A stretch of DNA of 64,000 nt. It comes from an uncultured Schlesneria sp. GTDB taxonomy: Bacteria > Planctomycetota > Planctomycetia > Planctomycetales > Planctomycetaceae. The notes beneath the pieces are model-generated. The model saw only the letters and a program-made list of their open reading frames with translations, made no database searches and was not told where the DNA came from. The first letter of the stretch is position 1; every line of letters begins with the position of its first letter. Positions 8,899 to 17,602 of this stretch are shown piece after piece. The position numbers and the translations under genes are program-made. Where the stretch lies: positions 62,001 through 126,000 of the forward strand of contig CAIQIR010000054.1 of assembly GCA_903871875.1 (NCBI GenBank). The letters are read 5' to 3'.

Positions 8899-9289
8899 GC
8901 TGGTTCAGGGGAAAGCTTCGAAAATTGGTCCGTCTGACAGAAAGGTGCTTGGTTGCGAACTCTAACTGGACCATTGCGATCATTCCAGCAGACGGATGAA
9001 CGGACAAACGCAATTTGCGGATCACGCGGCATTCGGCGAAGCAGAATTTGCCTGAAAAACAGGGGGTTACGGACAAAAGTCCCCTGTTTTCCTGAGAAAA
9101 ATGGGGTTTTGGCACGATCATTTTGCAAAAAACTCTGAAAAACATGGGGAAAAAACCGGTCTATCTTCATTGACATTGAAAAAGAAGCGGATTTAACTAC
9201 GAAACCAATGAGGAACGCGTTTCCTCAAAGACATTGAAGTCGCTTCCGAAATGGATTTCGAAGACAGGATTGTCGCACCAGAGGAGAAA
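8899..9289. other. Intergenic region upstream of the HU gene
   Basis: About 390 bases between two divergent genes, with no credible coding frame. It is AT-richer than its surroundings and contains three similar A-tract/G4 elements near 9055, 9096 and 9139, plus the hairpin listed at 9056-9090. The HU promoter should lie here. Confidence 0.45.
9056..9090. repeat. Inverted repeat (10-bp arms) upstream of HU
   Basis: AAAACAGGGG at 9056-9065 and its exact complement CCCCTGTTTT at 9081-9090, separated by 15 bases. It could be a terminator for minus-strand transcription, a 5'-UTR hairpin or a protein-binding site. Confidence 0.5.
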
Positions 9290-9610
9290 ATGATGTCCGA
9301 GACCAAAAAGCCAATGACCAAGACCGATGTGATCAACGCTTTGGCCGAGTCCACGGGACTCACACGCAAGGATGTGTCGAACGTGATCGCTCAACTGACC
9401 GACCTGATCGGCAAGGAAATCGGTAAGAAGGGCCCGCAAGTGTTCAACGTTCCTGGATTGATGAAGATCACCGTCATCACCAAGCCAGCCACGAAGGCCA
9501 CTCAACGAGCCAACCCGTTCAAGCCCGGCGAAATGATGACCGTCAAGGCCAAGCCCGCGCGCAAGGTCGTCAAGATCCGCGCCCTCAAGGCCCTCAAAGA
9601 CATGGCGTAA
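9290..9610 (+). CDS. HU/IHF-family DNA-binding protein
   Basis: A small basic nucleoid protein of about 106 residues. Family features are MTKTDVINALAESTGLTRKDVSNVIAQLTDLIGKEI (helical dimerisation half), then PQVFNVPGLMKITVI and the arm region KATQRANPFKPGEMMTVKAKPARKVVKI, which diverges from the usual GRNPxTG arm: an Asn-Pro pair is present but the Arg before it is replaced. A purine-rich ribosome site (AGAGGAGAAA) directly precedes ATG 9290/9293, so the upstream ATG at 9251 is not favoured. It is monocistronic, ending in a clear terminator at 9634. This type is annotated as a planctomycete HU-like protein; its DNA-bending specificity is unknown. Confidence 0.88.
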   Translation: MMSETKKPMTKTDVINALAESTGLTRKDVSNVIAQLTDLIGKEIGKKGPQVFNVPGLMKITVITKPATKATQRANPFKPGEMMTVKAKPARKVVKIRALKALKDMA

Positions 9611-9633
9611 CCATTCGCAACAATTGGATCGTC

Positions 9634-9670
9634 AAGACGGGCAGAGGCCTTAATCCGCTGCTCGTCTTTT
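9634..9670 (+). terminator. Rho-independent terminator after the HU gene
   Basis: The 11-bp stem AAGACGGGCAG / CTGCTCGTCTT (one G-U pair) encloses a 13-base loop and runs into TTTTCG. It lies 24 bases after the stop codon. Confidence 0.75.
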
Positions 9671-9759
9671 CGTTTCTGGACGATGCTTGCGGACCAGCGA
9701 TGCCGAACGAGATCACTGAGGTTTCGCTGAACTGCCCCGTCAAGCTGCGGCCGGCCTGT

Positions 9760-10887
9760 TCAAGATTCGGTGGGAACTTCACCGTTCACCGCGTCGAGTT
9801 CGAATTGTTCAGTCTCGCGCGACAGGCTCAAGACGATGCCGATCGCCAGGAGACTAACCACCAGGCTGCTGCCACCCGCGCTGATCAGCGGATGCGAAAT
9901 TCCTTTGGGTGGCACCATCGCGGTCACCACGGCGATATTCAGCATCGCCTGTCCGGCCAGTTGCGTCAGCAGTGTGAACCCGGCCAGAAACGCAAATCGT
10001 TGATGGTCGAGATGGTTCAACATTCTGAGGCCGGTCAGGTACAGGCCGCACCAGAGCGCGATCAGGCTGAGTGTTCCGATCAGCCCCAATTCTTCGCCGA
10101 TCACCGCGAAGACAAAGTCAGTGTTGGCTTCAGGAAGAAAACTCAGTTTCTGCCAGCCTCGGCCCAATCCAATCCCGGAGATGCCGCCGGCGCCCAGCGT
10201 CACGAGCGATTGCTTCAGCTGATAGGGAGCATCATCGAAGTTCGCCCACGATTGCAGAAAGCCAGTGATTCGCTGTCGTTGATAAGGCTTCATAGCTAAA
10301 GCCCCCAGTGCTGCGGGAACTGCGACGGCGATGCCGAGCAAGAAATTTCGTAACGGCCATCCCCCTGCAAACAGCACCAGTGCCGCTCCCCCCAACAGGA
10401 ATACCGCCGTTCCCAAATCGGGCTCGATCAGGACGAGCGGTACGGACAACAAGACGGGTAGTACGAAAGGCAACGTCCCCGAGAACCAGCCGTTCAAGCG
10501 ATGACGATTCCGATCAACCAGCCAGCACATCATCAGCGGAACCGCGATCTTCGCCAGTTCAGACGGTTGAGCCGACATGCCTGGAATTCGAATCCACCGC
10601 TGGGCACCTTTGACTCGCACTCCGATCCCCGGCACCAGCACCAGGATCAGTAGTCCGACGGTGGCGATGAATAACCAGGGCGCGAACCGTTTCCAGAATT
10701 CGGGAGGTCTGGTTGCCGCAAACATGGCCAGCGACAAACCGAAGGCTAGAAATGCCAGATGTCGTGACAAGTAAACCTGTTCAAATTCGGTGGGCCACGA
10801 CGTCACGCTGGCACTATGGACCATCAGCAGTCCAAACCCCAGTAACAGGGCGGCAAACGACACAAACAGATGCCGGCACAATTCCAC
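9760..10887 (-). CDS. ftsW: SEDS-family peptidoglycan glycosyltransferase, FtsW type
   Basis: A polytopic inner-membrane lipid II polymerase (or flippase-like) protein of 375 residues with about ten helices. Signatures are LVPGIGVRVKGAQRWI, then QPSELAKI, then IEPDLGTA, EELGLIG and the C-terminal PPKGISHPLISAGGSS. The first of these favours FtsW over RodA. Length matches the family. The start is GTG 10887. The gene stands alone here, with no mur or other division genes on either side, so the partner transpeptidase is not visible. Planctomycetes are known to lack FtsZ, so a role in ordinary septation cannot be assumed. Confidence 0.9.
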   Translation of the reverse strand: MELCRHLFVSFAALLLGFGLLMVHSASVTSWPTEFEQVYLSRHLAFLAFGLSLAMFAATRPPEFWKRFAPWLFIATVGLLILVLVPGIGVRVKGAQRWIRIPGMSAQPSELAKIAVPLMMCWLVDRNRHRLNGWFSGTLPFVLPVLLSVPLVLIEPDLGTAVFLLGGAALVLFAGGWPLRNFLLGIAVAVPAALGALAMKPYQRQRITGFLQSWANFDDAPYQLKQSLVTLGAGGISGIGLGRGWQKLSFLPEANTDFVFAVIGEELGLIGTLSLIALWCGLYLTGLRMLNHLDHQRFAFLAGFTLLTQLAGQAMLNIAVVTAMVPPKGISHPLISAGGSSLVVSLLAIGIVLSLSRETEQFELDAVNGEVPTES

Positions 10888-11530
10888 ACCCGTCCGCCTT
10901 CATTCGCGACACCGGAAACAACCGCCCTCTCGTGCGAGCCATCGGCCAAAATTGCAGCTAACTTCAGCCGGAATCGCGGAACCCGGAAGGGGATTTCGTT
11001 TCACGGATGAACAGTCTCAAAACAGGGATTGTTGCGGATTCTGAGGCGTCGTTTCGTGCAGAAAGCCGTCCCGGAAAAATGGGTTCGCAACGTGGCGGGG
11101 CGAGGACGAGGCCGGCAGCCAATGTTCCTGTTTCGGGAGGTCCCTTTCAGACCGCAAGACGTCAGACTCCACTTTTGGGCTGCTGCCGATACGCCCGCCG
11201 CCGACGGCGATTCTGGTGCTCGATGACCGTGTTCTCGCCCAGAGATCTCCATAAATGACGTTGCCGTAAGGAATTGATGGCGGTTCAGGTCTGCGGCAGT
11301 TTTTGCCGACGCTGGAAACCTCTCTGGCCCTGTTTTGCCTGTCTTACTATCATCCGCGCCCGCGTTTGTCAGCGCCACGGTCAAGGGTGAAGATTTGTAG
11401 CGGAGTTGTCGAAGTTGATACCACGGATTCGGATCGGAAAAGGAATTTCTGGTCGGCGAATACGTTCATTAGGAAATAAGGAACCTCGCACAGCGAGGAT
11501 TTCTGCCATCGTGTTATTCGGGAGCGAGCC
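10888..11530. other. Divergent intergenic region
   Basis: About 640 bases between ftsW (minus) and the LpoB-like gene (plus). The open frames here are Arg/Pro/Ser-rich and show no family resemblance, so I see no gene. A small perfect hairpin (CCTCGC-ACA-GCGAGG) lies at 11484-11498, 33 bases before the LpoB-like start. Confidence 0.45.
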
Positions 11531-12205
11531 ATGGATCGGCGGCGTTTCTTTCAAAACATCGGTCTGTCGGCGGCAAGTCTTGTGCTTGGCGTCAGCACCG
11601 GTTGCCGCGGGCATCAATACGGGCATGTCCTCAAGGAATCTGATAAGGACATGGTGGGGAGCCACACCGCTGGCGCCGAAACCTGGGAACCGCTTATTCA
11701 ATCGTCGGTCAGCCAGTTGCTCGGCCGCGAAACGAGCTCGGTTCAATTGACCTCACACGACGGCATGCCTTGCAAGAAGCGGATCTGCTTCCTGAATGTC
11801 GACAATCGTAGCTCCGAGGAAATCGGCGATTTTGGCGATCAGATCTATCAAAAGATCGACACCATTATCAACGAGTCGGAAGCGTTTGAACTGGTGAATG
11901 TGCGTGCGGTGAAGGCCGGATTGCAGCAGGCGGGATTGCGGCCTGACGATCTTTACACACCCAATTCCCGGCGAAAATTTGCCGCAATCATGGAGCAGGA
12001 AAAAGAACCGATCGACTACGTCTTGTACGCGACGATCACCTCAGGGACGACGCGCAGCAACAAGAAGGATTACCAGCGCGATTACTTGTTCACTCTGGAA
12101 CTGGTGAATCTCGAAACTGGCAAGACCGAGAAAGAATCCGCCGAGATTCGTAAGGGCTATCATAAGTCGAAACTCGGGGCACTCCGGACCTACGGATCGA
12201 GCTGA
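11531..12205 (+). CDS. LpoB-like lipoprotein (penicillin-binding protein activator family)
   Basis: A 224-residue exported protein. The N-terminus has a basic MDRRRFF stretch and a hydrophobic core ending at Cys25 (VSTGC), consistent with a lipoprotein and possibly with Tat-like export. The C-terminal two-thirds reads like the LpoB/CsgG-like fold: KKRICFLNVDNRSSEEIGDF, then IYQKIDTIINESEAFELV, FAAIMEQEKEPIDYVLYATI. In enterobacteria LpoB activates PBP1B; whether a planctomycete PBP is the partner is inference. The next gene starts within 100 bases and is a COG3014-like lipoprotein, a pairing seen around lpoB-type genes in other bacteria. Confidence 0.78.
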   Translation: MDRRRFFQNIGLSAASLVLGVSTGCRGHQYGHVLKESDKDMVGSHTAGAETWEPLIQSSVSQLLGRETSSVQLTSHDGMPCKKRICFLNVDNRSSEEIGDFGDQIYQKIDTIINESEAFELVNVRAVKAGLQQAGLRPDDLYTPNSRRKFAAIMEQEKEPIDYVLYATITSGTTRSNKKDYQRDYLFTLELVNLETGKTEKESAEIRKGYHKSKLGALRTYGSS

Positions 12206-12302
12206 GTGGTTCACTGTGATGGCACAAGTGATCGAGATCGCCATGAAGTCTCAATTGCGGGCGAGCCGCTGCTCGTCAAATTCTTTGATCGATGGAATCG
12301 CG

Positions 12303-13703
12303 ATGATGGTCCGTTCCACGAATGCCTCGGTCTCGAACAGCCGCCTGGCATTGGCCCCGCTGCGTTCGCTGGCGGCGAGTTGTGTACTCGGCCTGTTGGT
12401 CGTGACGTTCACCGGCTGCGTGACGCATTTCGACCGCGTGGAACCGATTCGATCGGCCTTCTTTGACGGCAATCTGTCGGCTGCTGACGAACATCTCGAA
12501 AAGCTGCTGAAGAAGCGCAAGGGCGAGCGAGACGTCCTGTTACTCGACAAGGCGATCATCGAGTTGGCGGCGGGGCGTCCCAAAGAGGCGGAGCGATTGC
12601 TGCGAACGGTCCGAGATCATTTTGATGACCTCGAAGACTTCGATGCGAAAAAGGCCGTGGCATCGATGCTGACCGACGACAACGCCCGGGCTTATGCCGG
12701 CGAAGACTACGAAAAAGTCTTGATTCGTGCGATGTTGTCGATTTCGAATCTGATGTCGGACGGCGGCGATGCGGGTGCGTATGCCCTGCAAATGGTCGAC
12801 AAACAACAGCAGATCATCGAGATGGTCCAGGAGAAGCAGAAAGAGCCAAATCAAGATGCCGTACTGGCATTCAAGCAAGTGGCGCTGGGGCCCTATATTC
12901 GCGGGATGCTGGCGGAAGAATCACCGCTGACCCTGAACGATGCCGTCCGTGCTCGCGTGCAAGTGGCCAAGTGGGAACCGAACTTCCGCGATGCCCAAAC
13001 GGACTTGAAACGCTGTGAACATGAAGTGCCGATGCACCCCGGAAATGGGGCCTTGTACGTCTTCACACTCATGGGGCGCGGTCCAATCAAGCAGCAAGCG
13101 ATCGAACCGGTCACGCAAATCGAATTGTTATTGGCCGATCAACTGTTCAACGCGTTCGCCAATCGCAACGTGCCACCGACATTCGCGCCGGTCAAGGTGC
13201 CGCAAGTGGTGAATTTCGTGCCTGTCGCCGATTTTGTTTCGGTCCGCGTCGACGGCAAGCCGGTCGGGCAGACCGCCACAATTGTCGACATCGGCGAGAT
13301 GGCCGTCCGACAACAACAGGCGCTGTACCCGCAGATTCTGGCTCGCGCGGTGGCTCGTCGAGTGATCAAGAAGGGCATTATTTACGGATTTGAAGAAGTG
13401 GCGAATGTGCAAAAGGATTCGCTGCAAAGTCTGGCTGCAATGGCCGTCGGCGTCGCGTGGGAGGCCTCAGAAACGGCGGATACCCGCTGCTGGGGGCTGC
13501 TGCCCGACACGATTCAGGTGTTTCGCATTGAACTGCCCGAAGGCGAACATCATGTGACGCTGCGTCCGTCTCAGCGACAGGGCGACTTCGGCACGCCGGC
13601 CGATACCAAAGTGACCATTCACGCGGGACGCCATACCTACCTGCTCGGCAACCTGCCGACGTCTCACTTTGTGGGCGAACTGCTGACGTCGCCCCGCGAG
13701 TAA
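12303..13703 (+). CDS. COG3014-like lipoprotein with TPR-like N-terminus
   Basis: About 466 residues. The signal peptide ends in a lipobox (TFTGC, Cys39 from ATG 12303); the two ATGs further upstream would give an overlong leader. The N-terminal part is helical and repeat-like (SAADEHLEKLLKKRKGERDV, GRPKEAERLLRTVRDHFDD). The middle and C-terminal parts contain APVKVPQVVNFV and long beta-rich segments. Overall layout matches uncharacterised COG3014 lipoproteins, which neighbour lpoB-like genes in Gammaproteobacteria. Molecular function is unknown; a cell-envelope assembly role shared with the preceding gene is inferred from context. Confidence 0.75.
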   Translation: MMVRSTNASVSNSRLALAPLRSLAASCVLGLLVVTFTGCVTHFDRVEPIRSAFFDGNLSAADEHLEKLLKKRKGERDVLLLDKAIIELAAGRPKEAERLLRTVRDHFDDLEDFDAKKAVASMLTDDNARAYAGEDYEKVLIRAMLSISNLMSDGGDAGAYALQMVDKQQQIIEMVQEKQKEPNQDAVLAFKQVALGPYIRGMLAEESPLTLNDAVRARVQVAKWEPNFRDAQTDLKRCEHEVPMHPGNGALYVFTLMGRGPIKQQAIEPVTQIELLLADQLFNAFANRNVPPTFAPVKVPQVVNFVPVADFVSVRVDGKPVGQTATIVDIGEMAVRQQQALYPQILARAVARRVIKKGIIYGFEEVANVQKDSLQSLAAMAVGVAWEASETADTRCWGLLPDTIQVFRIELPEGEHHVTLRPSQRQGDFGTPADTKVTIHAGRHTYLLGNLPTSHFVGELLTSPRE

Positions 13704-13737
13704 TGTCCGGTGTCTCGGGTACTGTGGTTCTCAGGCG

Positions 13738-15447
13738 TCACGGACGCACTTCGAGATTGCCCAAGGTTCTTTTGAGTTTGAGTAATCCACCGCTCGTGAC
13801 TTTGGAATCCGTCGCATCCAGTCGCTGCAGTGACGGCGATTCCTGGAAGGTTTTGCCGATCGCGTCGAGACCTGAATCGGTCACTGCCGTATTGCTCACC
13901 CGAAGTTCTGCCAGCCTGCTGAAGTATTTCAGTTTGGGCAACAGACGTTTCAAATCGGCATCCCGGCACCGGCCGCCAGCGAGATCGACCACGACTTCAC
14001 CCTGATCGTTCTGAGTCACGGATCCACCCAGGCTGCTAACCAGTGACACGGCCGAACTGCGTTGAACCCGCGGATAAGCCGCGTCCAGTCCGATCATCGC
14101 GGCAATTGTGGCGATTGCCCAGGCGATTCCCAATGATCGTTTGAAGGCATAAGGCAATTGAGACCGAACGATGAGCAACAGGCACAGCGTCGTGGTGGAT
14201 GCCAACATGGCCAGCCAGCTGGCATCCATTTGAACTCGGCCTCGCACCAGTTTGGCACCTAAGAGTGCCGTCATCACTCCCGCAAGCAGCGTGAGATTGA
14301 GAATCGTGACCCAACCGAGCGGCCCGGAAAACAGTTTTCGTCGCGAGGATGACATCGATTCGGACGATTTGGTGAACGTGACCGCAAAGACCACCAGCAC
14401 GCCGACAATCAATCCCTCGTAAACGTCGGCGCCGGTCTTGATGATCTTGGCCACACCATCGATGACGACTCGCAAAAACAGCGCGCCCAGTAACGTGCCG
14501 GGAATCGTGCCCACGCCACCTTGTAAGCTGCAGCCCCCGACAACACTGGCGGCGATGGCGTTCAGTTCGTAACCGCGAGCCAACGTTTGCGGATCTGCGA
14601 CACTCAACTGGCTGACGGACAGTACACCCGCCACCGACGAAAGAAACGCACTCAGGCAGTAGGCCAGCCATTTCATGCGATCGGTTTGAATTCCACTCAG
14701 TCTGGCGGCCTGTTCGTTGCCTCCCAGTGCATACAGATGACGTCCCGTCACGGTCTTGCTCAGCAGCAACCACAAAATCACGGCGAGAATGGCGACCAGA
14801 ATCGTCAAGTTCCAGGCCGTTCCCGACATCGCACCGGATAGCTCGCGAAACGACTTGTCGGCGATGTTGATTTGCGTGCGAGCACCGCCGAGCATCGATT
14901 GCGTGACGTTCTCGACGATCGCGCGGCTTAAACTCCGCAATCCGACCAGCGTCCCCAGGGTCGCCACGAACGGCGGCAAGCCGACTTCCGTGATCAGCCA
15001 CGCGTGCAGGCTGCCGATTAACAATCCGGCGATCAGCGTGCCGGTAATCGCCAGGACGATCACTCCTGTTCCCAGCGGAGCGGATTGGCTGACCGCTTCG
15101 GGGGCCAGCAGCACCATCAGCGTGGCGCAGATCGAGGCGCTAAAGGCGATGACCGAACCGGCCGAAAGGTCGATTCCGCCCGCGATGATGACCACGGCCG
15201 CCCCCATCGCGATCAGCGACAGCATGGTTGTCTGCCGCAGCAGGTCGACCAGGCTGACATCCCATTTCGTCACGTAATTGTGATGTTCATCCAACAGCGT
15301 CGTGCAGCACAGGACGATAAAAATCGCCGCGACCAACCCCAGTTGATGCCGCTGGGCATCGCCTTTCGCTACGAATTGCCGCACGCCGATCACGCCGATC
15401 GACACGAGAGCCATGACGATCAGTGAGACGACGACAGAAGCGGCCAT
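13738..15447 (-). CDS. Sugar ABC transporter permease (RbsC-type) with C-terminal LRR tail
   Basis: The first 350 residues or so are a ribose/xylose-type permease: GAAVVIIAGGIDLSAGS, then LPPFVATLGTLVGLRSLSR, GRHLYALGGNEQAARLSGI, YELNAIAASVVGGCSLQGGVGTI. A second hydrophobic block follows (about residues 375-470), then a soluble tail of about 100 residues that contains planctomycete-type leucine-rich repeat units (LAELRVSNTAVTDSGLDAI, LQRLDATDSKVTSGGLLKL). Ordinary permeases of this family end near residue 330, so the tail is an unusual fusion. ATG 15447 is favoured over the upstream ATG 15498. The binding-protein gene lies immediately upstream; no ATPase gene is adjacent. Confidence 0.85.
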   Translation of the reverse strand: MAASVVVSLIVMALVSIGVIGVRQFVAKGDAQRHQLGLVAAIFIVLCCTTLLDEHHNYVTKWDVSLVDLLRQTTMLSLIAMGAAVVIIAGGIDLSAGSVIAFSASICATLMVLLAPEAVSQSAPLGTGVIVLAITGTLIAGLLIGSLHAWLITEVGLPPFVATLGTLVGLRSLSRAIVENVTQSMLGGARTQINIADKSFRELSGAMSGTAWNLTILVAILAVILWLLLSKTVTGRHLYALGGNEQAARLSGIQTDRMKWLAYCLSAFLSSVAGVLSVSQLSVADPQTLARGYELNAIAASVVGGCSLQGGVGTIPGTLLGALFLRVVIDGVAKIIKTGADVYEGLIVGVLVVFAVTFTKSSESMSSSRRKLFSGPLGWVTILNLTLLAGVMTALLGAKLVRGRVQMDASWLAMLASTTTLCLLLIVRSQLPYAFKRSLGIAWAIATIAAMIGLDAAYPRVQRSSAVSLVSSLGGSVTQNDQGEVVVDLAGGRCRDADLKRLLPKLKYFSRLAELRVSNTAVTDSGLDAIGKTFQESPSLQRLDATDSKVTSGGLLKLKRTLGNLEVRP

Positions 15448-15605
15448 GAGGTCAGAACCTTGAGATCCGAGAGGAAGAAACGGGAGAACACAAAACAACG
15501 CCGCGAGGACCAGTACCCGGTCGCTCCGAGCGTTCGAGGCGATTCACGATTGAGCGGATCCGCATGAGCCGCGCCCTGCCGCTGCGGAATTCGTGACCGA
15601 AGCGA

Positions 15606-16770
15606 TCACGAACCGGTCAGACCGTACTTCTTAAGCCACTCTTGGAATTGATCCAGGGTGATAAACTCGACGGACTTTTCAAATTGTTCACTCTTCAGCG
15701 GTGAATCGGCATTCGGGACGACGACTTTCAACCCGGTGTCATAGATGTCTCCCCCCCGGTTGTCCCCGCTTGGGAAACATCTCGGCCAGAACATCCTGCT
15801 TGTCGCCGACCAGAGCGGCCAGCAAGCGGACTCCTTGGAAGCCCATTTGGAAGGGGTTTTGAACGACCATTGCGTCGATGTTGCCTTCCGCCACCGCAGT
15901 GATGGCTGTAGGTTCGGCATCGAACGTCACGATCAGAAAATCTTTGCGGCGGTTGGCTTCTTTCACAACGTCGACGATGGCCGGTGCGTTGTAGGACCAG
16001 ATTCCGACCAGGACGCTCAAATTGGGGTGGTTGCGGAGCGCGTTCCGCACATTGTCGCGTGCACGCGTTTTATCGTAGTCGTCGACCATCGAGTCCTTGG
16101 CGATGAACTTGTCGCCTGCGCCTTCCGCGAAGCCGCCGATGCGTTCCTTGGCATTTTGAGCACCACTGCGGCCGACAAATGTGACGTATTCGCCACCTTC
16201 GGGCTTCAACCCTTTGGCGCAGATGCCCAAGACCTGGCCGCCGGTCAGGTTATCAGTGCCCACAAACGCATAGCGAGCGTCGCTGAAGTTGGCCCGGTCC
16301 ACGTCCGAGTCGATCGTCAGGATCTTGATCCCTTTTTTCTGCATCGATCTCATTTCGTCGGCGATCGCGACATTGTCGGCGTCGGTGGCCGAAATCCCCA
16401 CCCCTGCGATATCACTTTGCGTACCGTACTGTTGAAGTTTGGCGAGTTGCCCTTGGGGAGAACCGTCATTGACGTCCAGCACGGCCACCAGCCCCGCTTC
16501 TTTCAGGTTCAATTCCGTATTGGCGGCCAGCACCCCTTCACGGCAGGCGTCCCAAAACGGCGCGTCGCCGTTGGTCAGAACGATCAGCCGTTTGAGTCCC
16601 GCCGAAGAGCCCGCTGGACTGGCCGGTTTGGCCTCGTCAGCGGGTGATTTGGCGGACCCGGATGCGGCGGGCGCAGAAGCCGTTTTCGGAAGATTGGATT
16701 CGCATCCCGCCGAGGCGAGAAATGTTATCAGCAACAAGCAGCGATTGAGGGGCCGACCGGGCAGGAACAT
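15606..16770 (-). pseudogene. Sugar ABC transporter substrate-binding lipoprotein, frameshifted
   Basis: A periplasmic binding protein of the RbsB type split into two frames. The first frame starts at ATG 16770 with a lipobox (SAGC, Cys23), an Ala/Pro/Ser linker, then KRLIVLTNGDAPFWDACREG, GISATDADNVAIADEM, FVGTDNLTGGQVLG, TFDAEPTAITAVAEGNIDAMV. It ends in QPGGRHL just after the binding domain. The missing C-terminus (GGDIYDTGLKVVVPNADSP to KKYGLTGS) continues in another frame to a stop at 15606. The switch is at a run of seven C (15751-15757 on plus). Removing one base gives an uninterrupted 387-residue protein. It may be a sequencing error, a real mutation or, less likely, programmed slippage. 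Confidence 0.85.
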
Positions 16771-17095
16771 CAGGATACGCCTTGTGGGAGAAAAAACATC
16801 AACGGCAGTGACCTTGCAAGATACCCGTCGCGCGGCGCGATGGTCAAGCAGTGCGGGCTTCGCCTGGCTGCTGCTCAGCGGCTCCGATTTCATCGGTGAC
16901 ACCGAATGATTGAGAGCTCGCGCAAGAGAAGGTTGAGGCCCGCGAATCAGGCACAGGGGCGAAGTCTCCTCTCTTTTCTGCCAGGACGCCCAAGTGACGG
17001 AGTTTTGGGTCATCTCGCAATAGATGTTTGAACGATAATTGTCTTGACGACTGAGAGGCGGGTTTGTTACCGTTTGCGGTAAGAAAGAACACACC
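16771..17095. other. Divergent promoter region of the binding protein and MarR gene
   Basis: About 325 bases with no credible gene. A TTGACG box at 17044-17049 resembles a -35 element for the MarR gene; the matching -10 overlaps the dyad at 17067-17082. Confidence 0.4.
17067..17082 (+). promoter_or_regulatory. 16-bp dyad, candidate MarR operator
   Basis: TTACCG-TTTG-CGGTAA is a perfect 6-bp inverted repeat with a 4-base centre. It ends 13 bases before the GTG of the MarR gene, about 18 bp after a TTGACG box. Position and size suit autoregulation by a MarR dimer. Confidence 0.5.
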
Positions 17096-17581
17096 GTGAA
17101 GGCCACTGCCCGCAAATCTCGCTTTGATTCGCTTCAGCAAGAGGCATATCTCAGTCTCTGGCGAACTTACGATCGGTTGAAATCGATCGAAGAGGAATTG
17201 TTTGCCCAATTTGATCTTTCGCCCCAGCAATACAACTCGCTACGACTGCTGGAGGCCGTGCATCCCGCGACGATGCCGACCTCGTCACTGGGCAACAAAC
17301 TGATTTCGCGCGCTCCCGACATGACCCGGTTGCTCGATCGTTTGGAAGAGCGGGCTCTCGTTTATCGCGAACGCCGACCAGAGAATCGTCGGGTAGTCGA
17401 AGTGGGAATCACGCCGACGGGACTACAATTGCTCGAACAACTGGCTCCGGCCGTTCGTGAGTGCCACAACCGGCAATTGGGACACCTGTCCGAAAAGGAC
17501 TTGAAGCAACTCGTGAAATTGCTGCAGGCAGTGCGCTTCCCGCATGAGGAAGAGGGCAGCCTGTGGCATCGTGACAAATAA
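17096..17581 (+). CDS. MarR-family transcriptional regulator
   Basis: A 161-residue winged-helix regulator. The N-terminal dimerisation helix (LQQEAYLSLWRTYDRLKSIEEEL) is followed by LSPQQYNSLRLLEAV, then recognition-helix and wing segments (SLGNKLISRAPDMTRLLDRLEERALVYRERRPENRRVVEVGITPTG). The C-terminus is helical. The start is GTG 17096. A dyad lies directly in front of it, and the halogenase-like gene begins 21 bases after the stop. The natural reading is that this protein represses itself and the halogenase-like gene in response to a small, often phenolic, ligand; ligand identity is unknown. Confidence 0.88.
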   Translation: MKATARKSRFDSLQQEAYLSLWRTYDRLKSIEEELFAQFDLSPQQYNSLRLLEAVHPATMPTSSLGNKLISRAPDMTRLLDRLEERALVYRERRPENRRVVEVGITPTGLQLLEQLAPAVRECHNRQLGHLSEKDLKQLVKLLQAVRFPHEEEGSLWHRDK

Positions 17582-17602
17582 CGCTCAGGGAGAATCAGAA
17601 AC

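Noticed and set aside
9109-9127. Sequence resembling a sigma-54 promoter (TTGGCACG ... TTTTGCA) before HU
   Set aside because: The spacing between GG and GC is 12 bases, not the required 10.
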